Assembly: GCA_937901285.1 (NCBI GenBank)
Contig: CALCHI010000452.1
Span: forward strand, 1 to 30,663
DNA from: UBA8437 sp003445035
GTDB taxonomy: Bacteria; Planctomycetota; Planctomycetia; Planctomycetales; Planctomycetaceae
Reading direction: 5' to 3'
DNA length: 30,663 nucleotides
Positions 8,313 to 16,217 of this stretch are shown here, piece after piece; the first letter of the stretch is position 1, and each line of letters opens with the position of its first letter. Under the pieces are notes generated by a model, which was not told where the DNA came from, ran no database searches, and worked only from the letters and a program-made list of their open reading frames with translations. A program made the position numbers and the translations under genes.

Positions 8313-11300
8313 TCACTTCGATCCGCGCCCCCGTTTGACCGGAACTCGCCCATCGAGGTACCGCCAGTTCTTCAGAAAACTCAACAGGTCGGCCATTTGG
8401 CCACGGTTCACATTCTTTTCGAGGCCCTCAGGCATCAGGGACACCCCGTTAGATTTCAACACTTCGATATCGGCCCGTAACACGCTCACGATCTTCCCCT
8501 CGGGCTGCCTCAACGACACCGCGGTGGGCGTTTCCGAGGCCACAAGCCCGGTGTGAACGACACCGGAATTCGTGACGACGCTGTAGGAGAAATAATTGCT
8601 GTCGACGGCCCGGTTGGGGTCGAGTATGGACAACAGCAGTTGTTCGCGTGACCACCGCCGTGTGTCGGAGATATCTGGTGCCACGTCGACTCCCAGCCGA
8701 TCCACACGATGGCAGGCGGTACAGTTCTTACGAAAGACCTCACGACCGCGTCGCGGATCTCCGTCCTGGCCCAGCGACACGCGATATTTCTGGATCACCG
8801 TCCGGCGAGCCTTCGGGACCAGGTCGGCCAGAATCGACACGGCCCGTTTTCGGACCCCCGCATCGGCATGACGCCGCAGGCGGTCAACGCGAGCCGGATC
8901 CAGGTCAGCCCGGGCGACGGTGCCCCCGCCTATCGCATCAAGCAACAACGCGGCTCGAGACGGATCCGCAGCCATCACATCCAGGGCCACTCGCCGTCCC
9001 GCTGCCGTCATTCCCGTGTAACTCTTCAGGACTCCCGGGCCAATCCCGTGCCCCTTGAATGACGAGAGTGACGCCAACGCTACCAGGTCCCCGTTCGCGA
9101 ACCGATCCAACAGCGCGGGAACCGCGACGTCCTCAGGCCCTGATCGCAACAGCCGCGTGGCGACGGCCCTCATGCCCTTCACTGGCGGACGCGCCGACCA
9201 TCCGGCCACGACTCGCCAGGCAGCCGCCAAGCGTTTCTTGGCAAAGGCCCCCGGGGGAGCACCGAGTGATTGCCCTCGGCTGCGCAACCCCGTATCGAGG
9301 CCCACCAGCCCGGACAGTTGGACACTGAACCACTCCGGCAGTTTCCCAATCGGCCTCCCAGGGTCAAGCACATCCAGCAATCCGGCCACTTCCCGAGCAT
9401 CTCCACCCCGGCCAATCGTCTCAGAAATTACACCCACCCAGTCCCGTAGTTCATCGAACCTTACATCTGCCAGTTGGGATGCGGCACCGACCAGGCGACG
9501 GAGAAGCACAAGTCCGTGACGACCGCAGCCGGCAACCAACGCAATCCGCGTCCACGAATCACACGGTGCCGACAGGCATGCGGCCACCGCCTGATCAACA
9601 AGCGGGCGGGCGGTCACGGCCCCGGCCCAACCCGGATGACGGAACTGACTCATGAGCCATTGAAATCTCACGGCCGGATTTCCAAGTTGACGCCGGTCCA
9701 CCTGGCTCAACAACTCGGGATGGGACGCCAGCTGCATCTCGCACAATCGAAGTGCCTGGACCACCACACGGGATTCGCCGGAACTCAGTGCCGATCCGAT
9801 CACCTCCGGCGTCAGCACACCAAGCCCATCCAGAGCCCACAACGCGTGAATACGACCAATCACCTCATCCGGGTTGGACGCCAACCGCTCCAACTCGGGC
9901 ACCACAGACCGATCCTGTTTCTGAAAGATCAACCTCGCTGCCGTGTCACGACGCCAACCATTGGGAGACTTCAACTCCGAAACCAGTTTTGGTCCCGCAA
10001 CTCGCCCCAGCCCCGGTGCCGCCTCATCCCTGTTGGCGATCGTGTGCCCAATCGGGACGATACGGTAAATTCGCCCCCGGTCATTTCCGGAGTAGTTGTC
10101 GGGCCGTTCCTTCAGTTCGTCCGGCACCCACTGGGGATGTTCGACAACGGCACGATACATATCGACAACATAAAGGGCTCCGTCAGGCCCAACCTCCAGG
10201 TTGACCGGCCGGAACCACTCGTCACGTGACGCGAGGAATTCGATTTTAGGGCGTCCGGGCATTCCTGCGACAGTCGCACCCGACGAAGACAACACCTCGC
10301 GGTGAACCAGGTTCCCGGTCGGATCACAGGTGAACGCGTTGCCCTGGATGTCCTTCCCCAACATTCCCCCGCGATAGATCGTGACTCCGCAGGCCGCCGT
10401 GAATTGGCCCTCGTGCAGGTTTGAGGTCACCCAGATCTTCGAGATGGGAAATATCCTCGAGGCGGCTCCGGAAGTCACCACGTCGTACATCACTTCGGAA
10501 ACGGCCAGACGCGGATTCGCGGACAGGTATTCACCCGACAGCACGACGTGCCGACACGGGTTGCGGTTGCTGCAGACAAAGCGGCGACCCAGGTCATCGA
10601 AGGTGAGTCCGAACTGGCCATTTCCGTTCACCGCTTCGCAGACGCCGTTGAGCGGATTGAAACGAAAATCCCGTCCGCTGATTGCCACCGGCTTGGACTT
10701 CCCGGCCCATTCGGCCCGCTTGGCCGTCACGACGCCGCCACGAAGCCCGTTGGCGACATAGATCCGATTGTCGAGCGCGAACGTCGGATGGTTCGCTCGG
10801 AGTTGCGGGTTCTCCTGTTTGAATCCCGAATACCAGGTCTGACGGACATCGGCGACGCCATCCCCATCGGTGTCCTCCAGGTACAACAATTCTCCTGCGG
10901 CTGTCACCAGTATGCCATCGCCCCATGGTTGAATACCGGTGGCAAACAGCAACCCGTCAGCAAACACTCGAGCAGTTTCGTATCGCCCGTCTCCATCGGT
11001 GTCTTCGAGCCACCGGACGCGAGACAGCGGCCGGCCACCCGCAGCTGGGCCGTTGGGGTAGTCACCCATCTCGACAACCCACATCCGCCCGTTCTCATCA
11101 AACCGCAACGCAACGGGATCAATGACCTGTGGTTCGGCCGCAGCCAGTTCGATCCGAAACTTCGGATGCAACCGAAACTCCGACAACGACGCGACCGCTC
11201 CCAAAGGGCTCGCCGGACTCTTTTGTCCCGCCCCCGCCTCCTCGGCCCGGCCCACGACGGGACCGGACAACAACAGCCAGGACACAATCAGAATCGTCGT

Positions 11301-11342
11301 TACCGACAGCCGACTACGCCAGGTCGCCACCCAACTTTTCAT
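8313..11342 (-). CDS. PVC-type membrane-bound dehydrogenase with C-terminal cytochrome c domain
   Basis: This encodes 1009 residues with a signal peptide (hydrophobic about residues 12-28, cleavage near VVGRA). A beta-propeller dehydrogenase-like domain follows (LHPKFRIELAAAEPQVIDPVALRFDENGRMWVVEM), with two Asp-rich loops LEDTDGDG that may bind calcium. Then come GPDGALYVVDMYR and DRGRIYRIVP, a long helical region consistent with HEAT-like repeats (about 450-830), and a cytochrome c domain with the haem site CTACH at 874-878 and a later LMPEGLE, a possible axial methionine. This is the architecture of the PVC dehydrogenase families (Piru_Ver_Nterm and CxxCH_TIGR02603). Such proteins are thought to act in the periplasm on sugars or related substrates; the substrate here is unknown. 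The ATG at 11342 has GGTGA seven bases upstream; an ATG at 11405 would overlap hemA. It lies 59 bases after hemA. Confidence 0.93.
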   Translation of the reverse strand: MKSWVATWRSRLSVTTILIVSWLLLSGPVVGRAEEAGAGQKSPASPLGAVASLSEFRLHPKFRIELAAAEPQVIDPVALRFDENGRMWVVEMGDYPNGPAAGGRPLSRVRWLEDTDGDGRYETARVFADGLLFATGIQPWGDGILVTAAGELLYLEDTDGDGVADVRQTWYSGFKQENPQLRANHPTFALDNRIYVANGLRGGVVTAKRAEWAGKSKPVAISGRDFRFNPLNGVCEAVNGNGQFGLTFDDLGRRFVCSNRNPCRHVVLSGEYLSANPRLAVSEVMYDVVTSGAASRIFPISKIWVTSNLHEGQFTAACGVTIYRGGMLGKDIQGNAFTCDPTGNLVHREVLSSSGATVAGMPGRPKIEFLASRDEWFRPVNLEVGPDGALYVVDMYRAVVEHPQWVPDELKERPDNYSGNDRGRIYRIVPIGHTIANRDEAAPGLGRVAGPKLVSELKSPNGWRRDTAARLIFQKQDRSVVPELERLASNPDEVIGRIHALWALDGLGVLTPEVIGSALSSGESRVVVQALRLCEMQLASHPELLSQVDRRQLGNPAVRFQWLMSQFRHPGWAGAVTARPLVDQAVAACLSAPCDSWTRIALVAGCGRHGLVLLRRLVGAASQLADVRFDELRDWVGVISETIGRGGDAREVAGLLDVLDPGRPIGKLPEWFSVQLSGLVGLDTGLRSRGQSLGAPPGAFAKKRLAAAWRVVAGWSARPPVKGMRAVATRLLRSGPEDVAVPALLDRFANGDLVALASLSSFKGHGIGPGVLKSYTGMTAAGRRVALDVMAADPSRAALLLDAIGGGTVARADLDPARVDRLRRHADAGVRKRAVSILADLVPKARRTVIQKYRVSLGQDGDPRRGREVFRKNCTACHRVDRLGVDVAPDISDTRRWSREQLLLSILDPNRAVDSNYFSYSVVTNSGVVHTGLVASETPTAVSLRQPEGKIVSVLRADIEVLKSNGVSLMPEGLEKNVNRGQMADLLSFLKNWRYLDGRVPVKRGRGSK

Positions 11343-11401
11343 TGCCAGCTCACCCCGTTTGAGTAACTCCTCAACGGGGGCAGCATACCAAAAACACCCG
11401 T

Positions 11402-12682
11402 TCAATCCCGGATGTGGAACAGCCGCCTGAGAGCATCGAGCAGCCCGTGGGGCGTCCCGTCACGAGCTTCGTCGCGCAACGCTTCCAGTGGAGGATGCAA
11501 CAACTTGTTGACGATCCGGGCCACGGTCTGTTCGACCTGGCCGATGTCGTCATCGCCCAGATGCGACAACTTGCTCCGGAGCCTGTCCATTTCTGCCTGG
11601 CTCACGTCCGACCACTGCTCTCGAAGCCGCTTGACGATCGGCCCGGTCGCACGATGGTAGACATCCTGCATGAAACGTTCGGATTCGTTTTCAATGATCG
11701 AGAGAGCTTGCACGATTTCCTGCGACCGCGACTTGCGGTTCCGCTCGCAGGTCTCCTGAAGGTCATCGACGTCATACAGGAAGACATTGTCGTCCAGCCC
11801 GGCAACTTCGGGTGCGACGTCTCTTGGTGCCCCCAGGTCAAGAACGAACACCGGGCGATCCCGCTGCCCGTCGCGTGCCCTGGAAAACATCTCGACATCA
11901 ACTATCGGCTGATCGGCACCGGTCGCTGCCACAATCACGTCGGCTCCGGGCAACAACTCGGCCAACCGATCCATCCCGAAACCGTGCCCCCCCCATTCCG
12001 CAGCCAGTTCCCGAGCACGCTCGGGATTGCGGTTGACCACCAACACGTCCCGTACGCCGTCATCCTGAAGATACTGCAATGTCTCTTCGGCCATTTCACC
12101 GGCCCCAATCACCAGCACCGTCTTATCGTCGAAGCGATCGAAGATTCCTCTGGCAAATTCTCCGACCGCCACGCTGGCAATCGAGACCCGCCCTTCGGCG
12201 AGCCGTGTCTCGGACCTCACCCGCTTGGACACCCGAATGGCACACTGGAACAGAGCATTGGTCAACGGACCACATGCCTCATTGGCCTCAGCCTGGCGGT
12301 AGGCCTCCTTGACCTGACTGACGATCTGTGGCTCGCCGAGCACCATGCTGTCGATACTTGAACAGACCCGGAACAGGTGCCCGACCGCCTCCGATCCACT
12401 GTGTTGCAGAAGGTCACCCAGGAACTCCTCGACCGGCACCCCGTGAAAGTTCGACAGGAATCCCGCCAACTCATCATGTGTCGGTGCGGCGGCGTCATTG
12501 TCCTGCGCGGTGTAAAGTTCCACCCGATTGCAGGTCGACAGCACCACAGCCTCGCTTTTGGGAAAGCGATTTCGCAACTGCGTGTAAGCGTCGGCCAACT
12601 GCTCCTCACCCGTGAATGCCAGGCGTTCCCGGATATCGAGACTGGCCGTCTGGTGGTTGCAGTAAATCACCTGCAGGTTCAT
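11402..12682 (-). CDS. hemA: glutamyl-tRNA reductase HemA
   Basis: HemA reduces glutamyl-tRNA(Glu) with NADPH to glutamate-1-semialdehyde, the first committed step of C5-pathway haem synthesis. The 426-residue protein has the catalytic cysteine in STCNRVE (Cys51), the signature HLFRVCSSIDSMVLGEPQIV, a second conserved stretch RVRSETRLAEGRVSIASVAV, the NADPH loop VLVIGAGEMAEETL, and the C-terminal dimerisation helices. The start is the ATG at 12682, whose bases overlap the stop of the upstream CcsA/HemX-like gene as ATGA (12679-12682), implying translational coupling. A longer frame to 12829 lies inside that gene and lacks family similarity. The PVC-type cytochrome gene follows 59 bases later, so haem supply and a haem protein are plausibly made from the same transcript. 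Confidence 0.97.
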   Translation of the reverse strand: MNLQVIYCNHQTASLDIRERLAFTGEEQLADAYTQLRNRFPKSEAVVLSTCNRVELYTAQDNDAAAPTHDELAGFLSNFHGVPVEEFLGDLLQHSGSEAVGHLFRVCSSIDSMVLGEPQIVSQVKEAYRQAEANEACGPLTNALFQCAIRVSKRVRSETRLAEGRVSIASVAVGEFARGIFDRFDDKTVLVIGAGEMAEETLQYLQDDGVRDVLVVNRNPERARELAAEWGGHGFGMDRLAELLPGADVIVAATGADQPIVDVEMFSRARDGQRDRPVFVLDLGAPRDVAPEVAGLDDNVFLYDVDDLQETCERNRKSRSQEIVQALSIIENESERFMQDVYHRATGPIVKRLREQWSDVSQAEMDRLRSKLSHLGDDDIGQVEQTVARIVNKLLHPPLEALRDEARDGTPHGLLDALRRLFHIRD

Positions 12683-13590
12683 GACCGATCTCCCGCTTCG
12701 ACGAGACCACTGTGTGGTCCACGCGGAGTGGCACTTGCGTGCCCCGAGAAACCCGGGCTGCGACTGGCCAATACGTTCAGGCCAACGACAGTCACCAGCA
12801 GGAAGCCGCAGGCAAGCAAAGTCCGCCACGCCAATTGCTTACCGGTCGCACGGGGAGTGAGCAGAATCCAGCCGAACAGCCCCATCAGTCCCAACCACGA
12901 GATCCCGTTGATGATCACAACAGGGTCGCCCAGCGAAAGTTCTCTCCCACCGGTTGAACCGGAGAGCAACAGCACCAATCCCGTCCCCATCCCTACGGTC
13001 AAAAGGGGAACCGACACCATCACGCTCCACCAGTTCATCCGCGAGAGTCGCTCGAGGCTTGGCAGTTTCAACCCGGTCGCCGAACTGCCCTTCTGTCGCA
13101 ACCGGCGATGCTGCAGCAGATACATCAGGCTCAGCACAATTCCTGCCAGCACGCCAGCCGACCCAATCGCCAGGGAACTGACGTGCAACATTGTCCATCC
13201 GCGACGTGCCGACTCCGCCGCGTTCAACAACTGGCTCGGCTCGTCAGCCAGAAAATACGACGACCCGATCAGCCCCAGCACCAGGGGAAACAGGAACACG
13301 CCCACCGACAACGCACGATCGCAGCAAGTGAGAAACAGGTGGAAGCCGACCACCAACCACGCCAGGACCAGGGTCCAATCCTGGCTGGAACTCAACAACG
13401 GAGGCAACAACTCCTCGCGGCCCTTGTCGGCGGAATTCAACAGAAACAGCGTGTGCGCCACGAAACCGGCTGCGGCAATCCCAACCGAAACCATCCAGGT
13501 CGTCCGATTGGGCTTCTTCAACCGCAACACGTCCAGCGCAAATGCCACCGTGTAACTGGCAAAAAAGCAGAAGATCGTGACGTCGGCCAT
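12679..13590 (-). CDS. CcsA/HemX-like cytochrome c assembly membrane protein
   Basis: A 303-residue integral membrane protein with about eight hydrophobic helices, in the layout of the HemX/CcsA family. Conserved features include a histidine in AAGFVAHTLFLL, GWTMLHVSSLAIGSAGVLAGIVLSLMYLLQHRRLR (shown in part, residues about 132-166) with its histidine, and WLGLMGLFGWILL near the C-terminus. CcsA proteins handle haem for c-type cytochrome maturation; HemX of Bacillus affects glutamyl-tRNA reductase levels. I see no tryptophan-rich WWD motif, which favours the HemX branch. The ATG at 13590 has GGAG six bases upstream; an ATG 24 bases earlier is less likely. It overlaps hemA by ATGA and is the first gene of the haem group. 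Confidence 0.87.
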   Translation of the reverse strand: MADVTIFCFFASYTVAFALDVLRLKKPNRTTWMVSVGIAAAGFVAHTLFLLNSADKGREELLPPLLSSSQDWTLVLAWLVVGFHLFLTCCDRALSVGVFLFPLVLGLIGSSYFLADEPSQLLNAAESARRGWTMLHVSSLAIGSAGVLAGIVLSLMYLLQHRRLRQKGSSATGLKLPSLERLSRMNWWSVMVSVPLLTVGMGTGLVLLLSGSTGGRELSLGDPVVIINGISWLGLMGLFGWILLTPRATGKQLAWRTLLACGFLLVTVVGLNVLASRSPGFSGHASATPRGPHSGLVEAGDRS

Positions 13591-13712
13591 CCCCGTCTCC
13601 ACCGGTGCTCTCACTCATACTAGTCGCTGACCAAACCACCGGCCACCCGTGGTCTCGGACCTCTCATTTCGTGCCGACTCCGTGGTTCCGGATGTTCCGG
13701 TCATGCCGGTTC

Positions 13713-13756
13713 CCCTCAATTCCCGACCCTCCTGACGCCGATTCTTCAATTGAGGG
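13713..13756. repeat. inverted repeat between divergent hemX-like and metalloprotease genes
   Basis: CCCTCAATT (13713-13721) and AATTGAGGG (13748-13756) are perfect 9-base arms separated by 26 bases. They lie in the 198-base gap between two divergent starts (13590 and 13789). Such spaced dyads often bind dimeric regulators, but no regulator is identified here. Confidence 0.35.
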
Positions 13757-13788
13757 ATCGTGCGAAAACCCACACGGAGGCTGGGGAG

Positions 13789-15156
13789 ATGAGATCGCCA
13801 CGTTGGCTGATCCCGATCGTCTTGGTGAGCCTGTCGGGACGGACTCCCGCTCCACCTCTCGAATCTCCCCGGCCCACAGAATCCGCGGCCGCTCCCATCA
13901 CGGTTCGCGACGGTTTCGCCCGTTTCCGGGTGCCCCCGCATGGCAACGGGGAACTTGTCCTCGTCGTGTCCGCACTCGCGACCGACCCGAGACCGTTCGC
14001 GGTATCGCTGAGCATCGCGTCGTCTGAGGGCCGTCGCGTGACACCAACCTCACTGCCGTTGCTGGCCATCCACCCTTACCGGAATCGACGTCAACTCTTG
14101 AAGCCCACCGTGACCCGAGTCGTCCAGACCGCGGCCACCGTGTCTTCCGCCCGGCACCGTCGCATCTTCGATGTTCCACTTCTGAATGATCTTCCGGCTC
14201 ACAACGGGGGCTGTGTTCGCGTCGTCGCCCGAACCGCTGCTGCCGGCTCACGGTGCACCGTCTATCTGGACGAAGCCACCGGTCCAGGTGGCCGATATCT
14301 TGAACTCGCCGCCGCGGTCGTTTCCTGGATGGAAACCACCATCATGCCGCGTGGCGACCGTCTTATCGGCCCGCCTGCCGACATCGACAACGATGGCAAA
14401 CTGGCGATCCTGTTGACCCCCCGCCTTGGGTCACTGCAACGAAACCGGACCACTGTGGGCGGGTTTGTCCGTGCTGCCGATTTTCGCCCCAACCTCGAGC
14501 GACCTCTTTCCAACCAGGCGGACATGATCTACCTGAACAGCAGCCTCATTCCGGGCCCCGGCCTCGGCGACGTTCTCGCACACGAGTACCGTCACGTTCT
14601 GACCTGCAGCCACCGCGACGCTCTCGGCCATCCTTCCGAAGAGGACTGGCTCAACGAGGGGTTGGCCCACCTGGCAGAGCCCGGACCCACCAACATCATG
14701 CACAGGATTCGCACTTTCCTGGCCGACCCTTCGCGTTACCCTCTCGTTGTGTCCGACTACTATCAAGCTGGCCTGTGGAGATGCGATGGGGTCCGCGGTG
14801 CCACGTTTCTCTTCCTCGACTGGTGCTTTGAACAACACGGAGAACACCTCGCCGGACGTCTGCTCCGTTCCCGGCACTCGGGTGTCGCCAACCTCGAGAG
14901 GGTGACGCACGAACGGTTCTCCAGACTCTACCGAGATTGGAGCGTGGCGATGCTACACGGTGGCATCCCATTCCATCCCGGCGGCCCACAGGTCCTGAGG
15001 TGGACCGGTGGTGATCCGTTACGACTCGAACTCGCCGGAACCGCTACGGCCTACATCGCACCCGGGCAACTGACACCAGGAACGGTCGTGCACGTCCGAG
15101 CGCCCTCCCAGGCGCGGCTACAGGTCACAGCCACCTTGCGGGCGACTATGGAGTGA
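13789..15156 (+). CDS. secreted zinc metalloprotease, M30 (hyicolysin)-like
   Basis: This encodes 455 residues with a short hydrophobic N-terminus (about residues 6-17) that probably works as a signal peptide. After a beta-rich N-terminal domain comes DIDNDGKLAILLTPRL (198-213), then the zinc site HEYRH (HExxH; His265, Glu266, His269) in DVLAHEYRHVLT, followed by EEDWLNEGLAHLAE, whose glutamate is a candidate third zinc ligand. The order DIDxDGK, HExxH, WLNEGLAxLAE is as I recall it for peptidase family M30 and related proteins, so M30-like is the best call. The ATG at 13789 has GGAGG eight or nine bases upstream; an in-frame ATG at 13750 is less likely. Its 3' end overlaps the convergent next gene by 11 bases. 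Confidence 0.85.
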   Translation: MRSPRWLIPIVLVSLSGRTPAPPLESPRPTESAAAPITVRDGFARFRVPPHGNGELVLVVSALATDPRPFAVSLSIASSEGRRVTPTSLPLLAIHPYRNRRQLLKPTVTRVVQTAATVSSARHRRIFDVPLLNDLPAHNGGCVRVVARTAAAGSRCTVYLDEATGPGGRYLELAAAVVSWMETTIMPRGDRLIGPPADIDNDGKLAILLTPRLGSLQRNRTTVGGFVRAADFRPNLERPLSNQADMIYLNSSLIPGPGLGDVLAHEYRHVLTCSHRDALGHPSEEDWLNEGLAHLAEPGPTNIMHRIRTFLADPSRYPLVVSDYYQAGLWRCDGVRGATFLFLDWCFEQHGEHLAGRLLRSRHSGVANLERVTHERFSRLYRDWSVAMLHGGIPFHPGGPQVLRWTGGDPLRLELAGTATAYIAPGQLTPGTVVHVRAPSQARLQVTATLRATME

Positions 15157-15628
15157 CTTCCTCGCCCGAGTACTTCAGCCGCTCCTTGAACAACTGCGTC
15201 AGGCGGCGGATGGGGTACATCTGGACGACTTTGCCCTTGTAGGTCACTCGCCCCTGGCTGTCCTTGGCGATGTGTTCCTGTATGTCCACGGTCGCCAAAC
15301 CGGCATACAGTGCGGCAAACGTCTCGGGATCCACTCCACGGCCCTTCTCGAGATCGCTTTTTACGTCGAGGCCTCCGACGCTGACGGCGAACAGATTCAT
15401 GCCGCTGGTGGCCGCCGTGTAGCGGCCTTCTCGCTTCAACGAAGCCGCCGCGGTCTTGATGGCGTCGAACCCACTGGTGATCTTCTCGACCGAATCCTCC
15501 GACGGACCTTGCGGCGCGGCGGCATTCTGAGCCGACAACCCCTCAGGAGCCAACAATCCGGACTGGCCGGCGAAATACCCCAGGGCGAGGAGCGTCAGCA
15601 GCAAAAGGCTGTGTCGAAAGCGTTGCAT
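15146..15628 (-). CDS. small exported or N-anchored protein of unknown function
   Basis: I do not recognise this family. The 160-residue product starts with a basic MQRFRH, a hydrophobic stretch at about 7-20 and an A/P/G-rich segment ending SAQNAAAPQG, which reads as a Sec signal or uncleaved anchor. The rest is a mixed helical and polar domain with GFDAIKTAAASLKREGRY and VDPETFAALYAGLA as recognisable amphipathic helices and a basic C-terminus (RRLTQLFKERLKY). An AGGAGAG lies about ten bases before the ATG at 15628. A longer frame to 15694 adds a basic stretch without a ribosome site. The stop lies inside the last codons of the convergent metalloprotease gene (overlap 15146-15156). Confidence 0.8.
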   Translation of the reverse strand: MQRFRHSLLLLTLLALGYFAGQSGLLAPEGLSAQNAAAPQGPSEDSVEKITSGFDAIKTAAASLKREGRYTAATSGMNLFAVSVGGLDVKSDLEKGRGVDPETFAALYAGLATVDIQEHIAKDSQGRVTYKGKVVQMYPIRRLTQLFKERLKYSGEEVTP

Positions 15629-15727
15629 CGTCTTCTCTCTCCTGCTCGGTTTGCGGGCCAGTCCCCGTTGTTGAGAACCACCCAATCGTCTCACCCGCTT
15701 CCTGCATCCGCAAGAGCGGATTCTGTG

Positions 15728-15940
15728 TCAAGCAGCGTCCTGGTCTACGGTCCGCGGACCGACTCTACGAGACATTTCTCCTCGAACCCGACCCGGTGTC
15801 CTGGTCACCCGGTGCTGTGCTCCCGAATTTCCGAACGCAGCTCCGGACAGCAACATCAGTCCCATCGATCCCACCATGGCCACCAGGCAGGCGATCACGG
15901 CGATTTCGTTGTGCGTGGCACCATCAATAAATTCCATCAC
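15728..15940 (-). CDS. small single-helix membrane protein
   Basis: Seventy residues with one hydrophobic helix (about residues 12-35, IAVIACLVAMVGSMGLMLLSG) followed by a short basic, Arg-rich tail. The GTG at 15940 has GGAG eight bases upstream, and an ATG follows directly at 15937; either can be the start. The helix and ribosome site favour a real gene over chance, but there is no homology I recognise. It lies 99 bases upstream of the 160-residue exported protein in the same direction and is divergent from the LptF/G gene. Function unknown. Confidence 0.6.
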   Translation of the reverse strand: MMEFIDGATHNEIAVIACLVAMVGSMGLMLLSGAAFGNSGAQHRVTRTPGRVRGEMSRRVGPRTVDQDAA

Positions 15941-16132
15941 GGTGTTTTCTCCGCGTAACCCAGGTGTCGATCTTGGTCCGGTTCATTCCAACATGACGGC
16001 CGGGCGCACCCCGGGACGTCTCTCTCGGATGTCGACCAGCAGCCTGTCGGCTCTCCATCAACCTCCCCGGGAAACCGGATGCAATGGCTGGTCCGGTTGT
16101 GCCACACTGAACGGCGGTAACTCCGTTCGATC

Positions 16133-16162
16133 TTGACCCGGCTCCGCGGCTTACCGTATACG
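16133..16162 (+). promoter_or_regulatory. candidate sigma-70 type promoter for the LptF/G-type gene
   Basis: TTGACC (16133-16138, five of six) and TATACG (16157-16162, four of six) are separated by 18 bases. Transcription would begin near 16169, right at the first possible ATG (16170), which favours the GTG at 16218 as the true start. The remaining 229-base gap from 15941 contains nothing else I can support. Confidence 0.45.
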
Positions 16163-16217
16163 CGAGGAAATGACGGGTTTTTCCGTCACCTCACGTGTTA
16201 ACGGCGACTGTTTCGTG

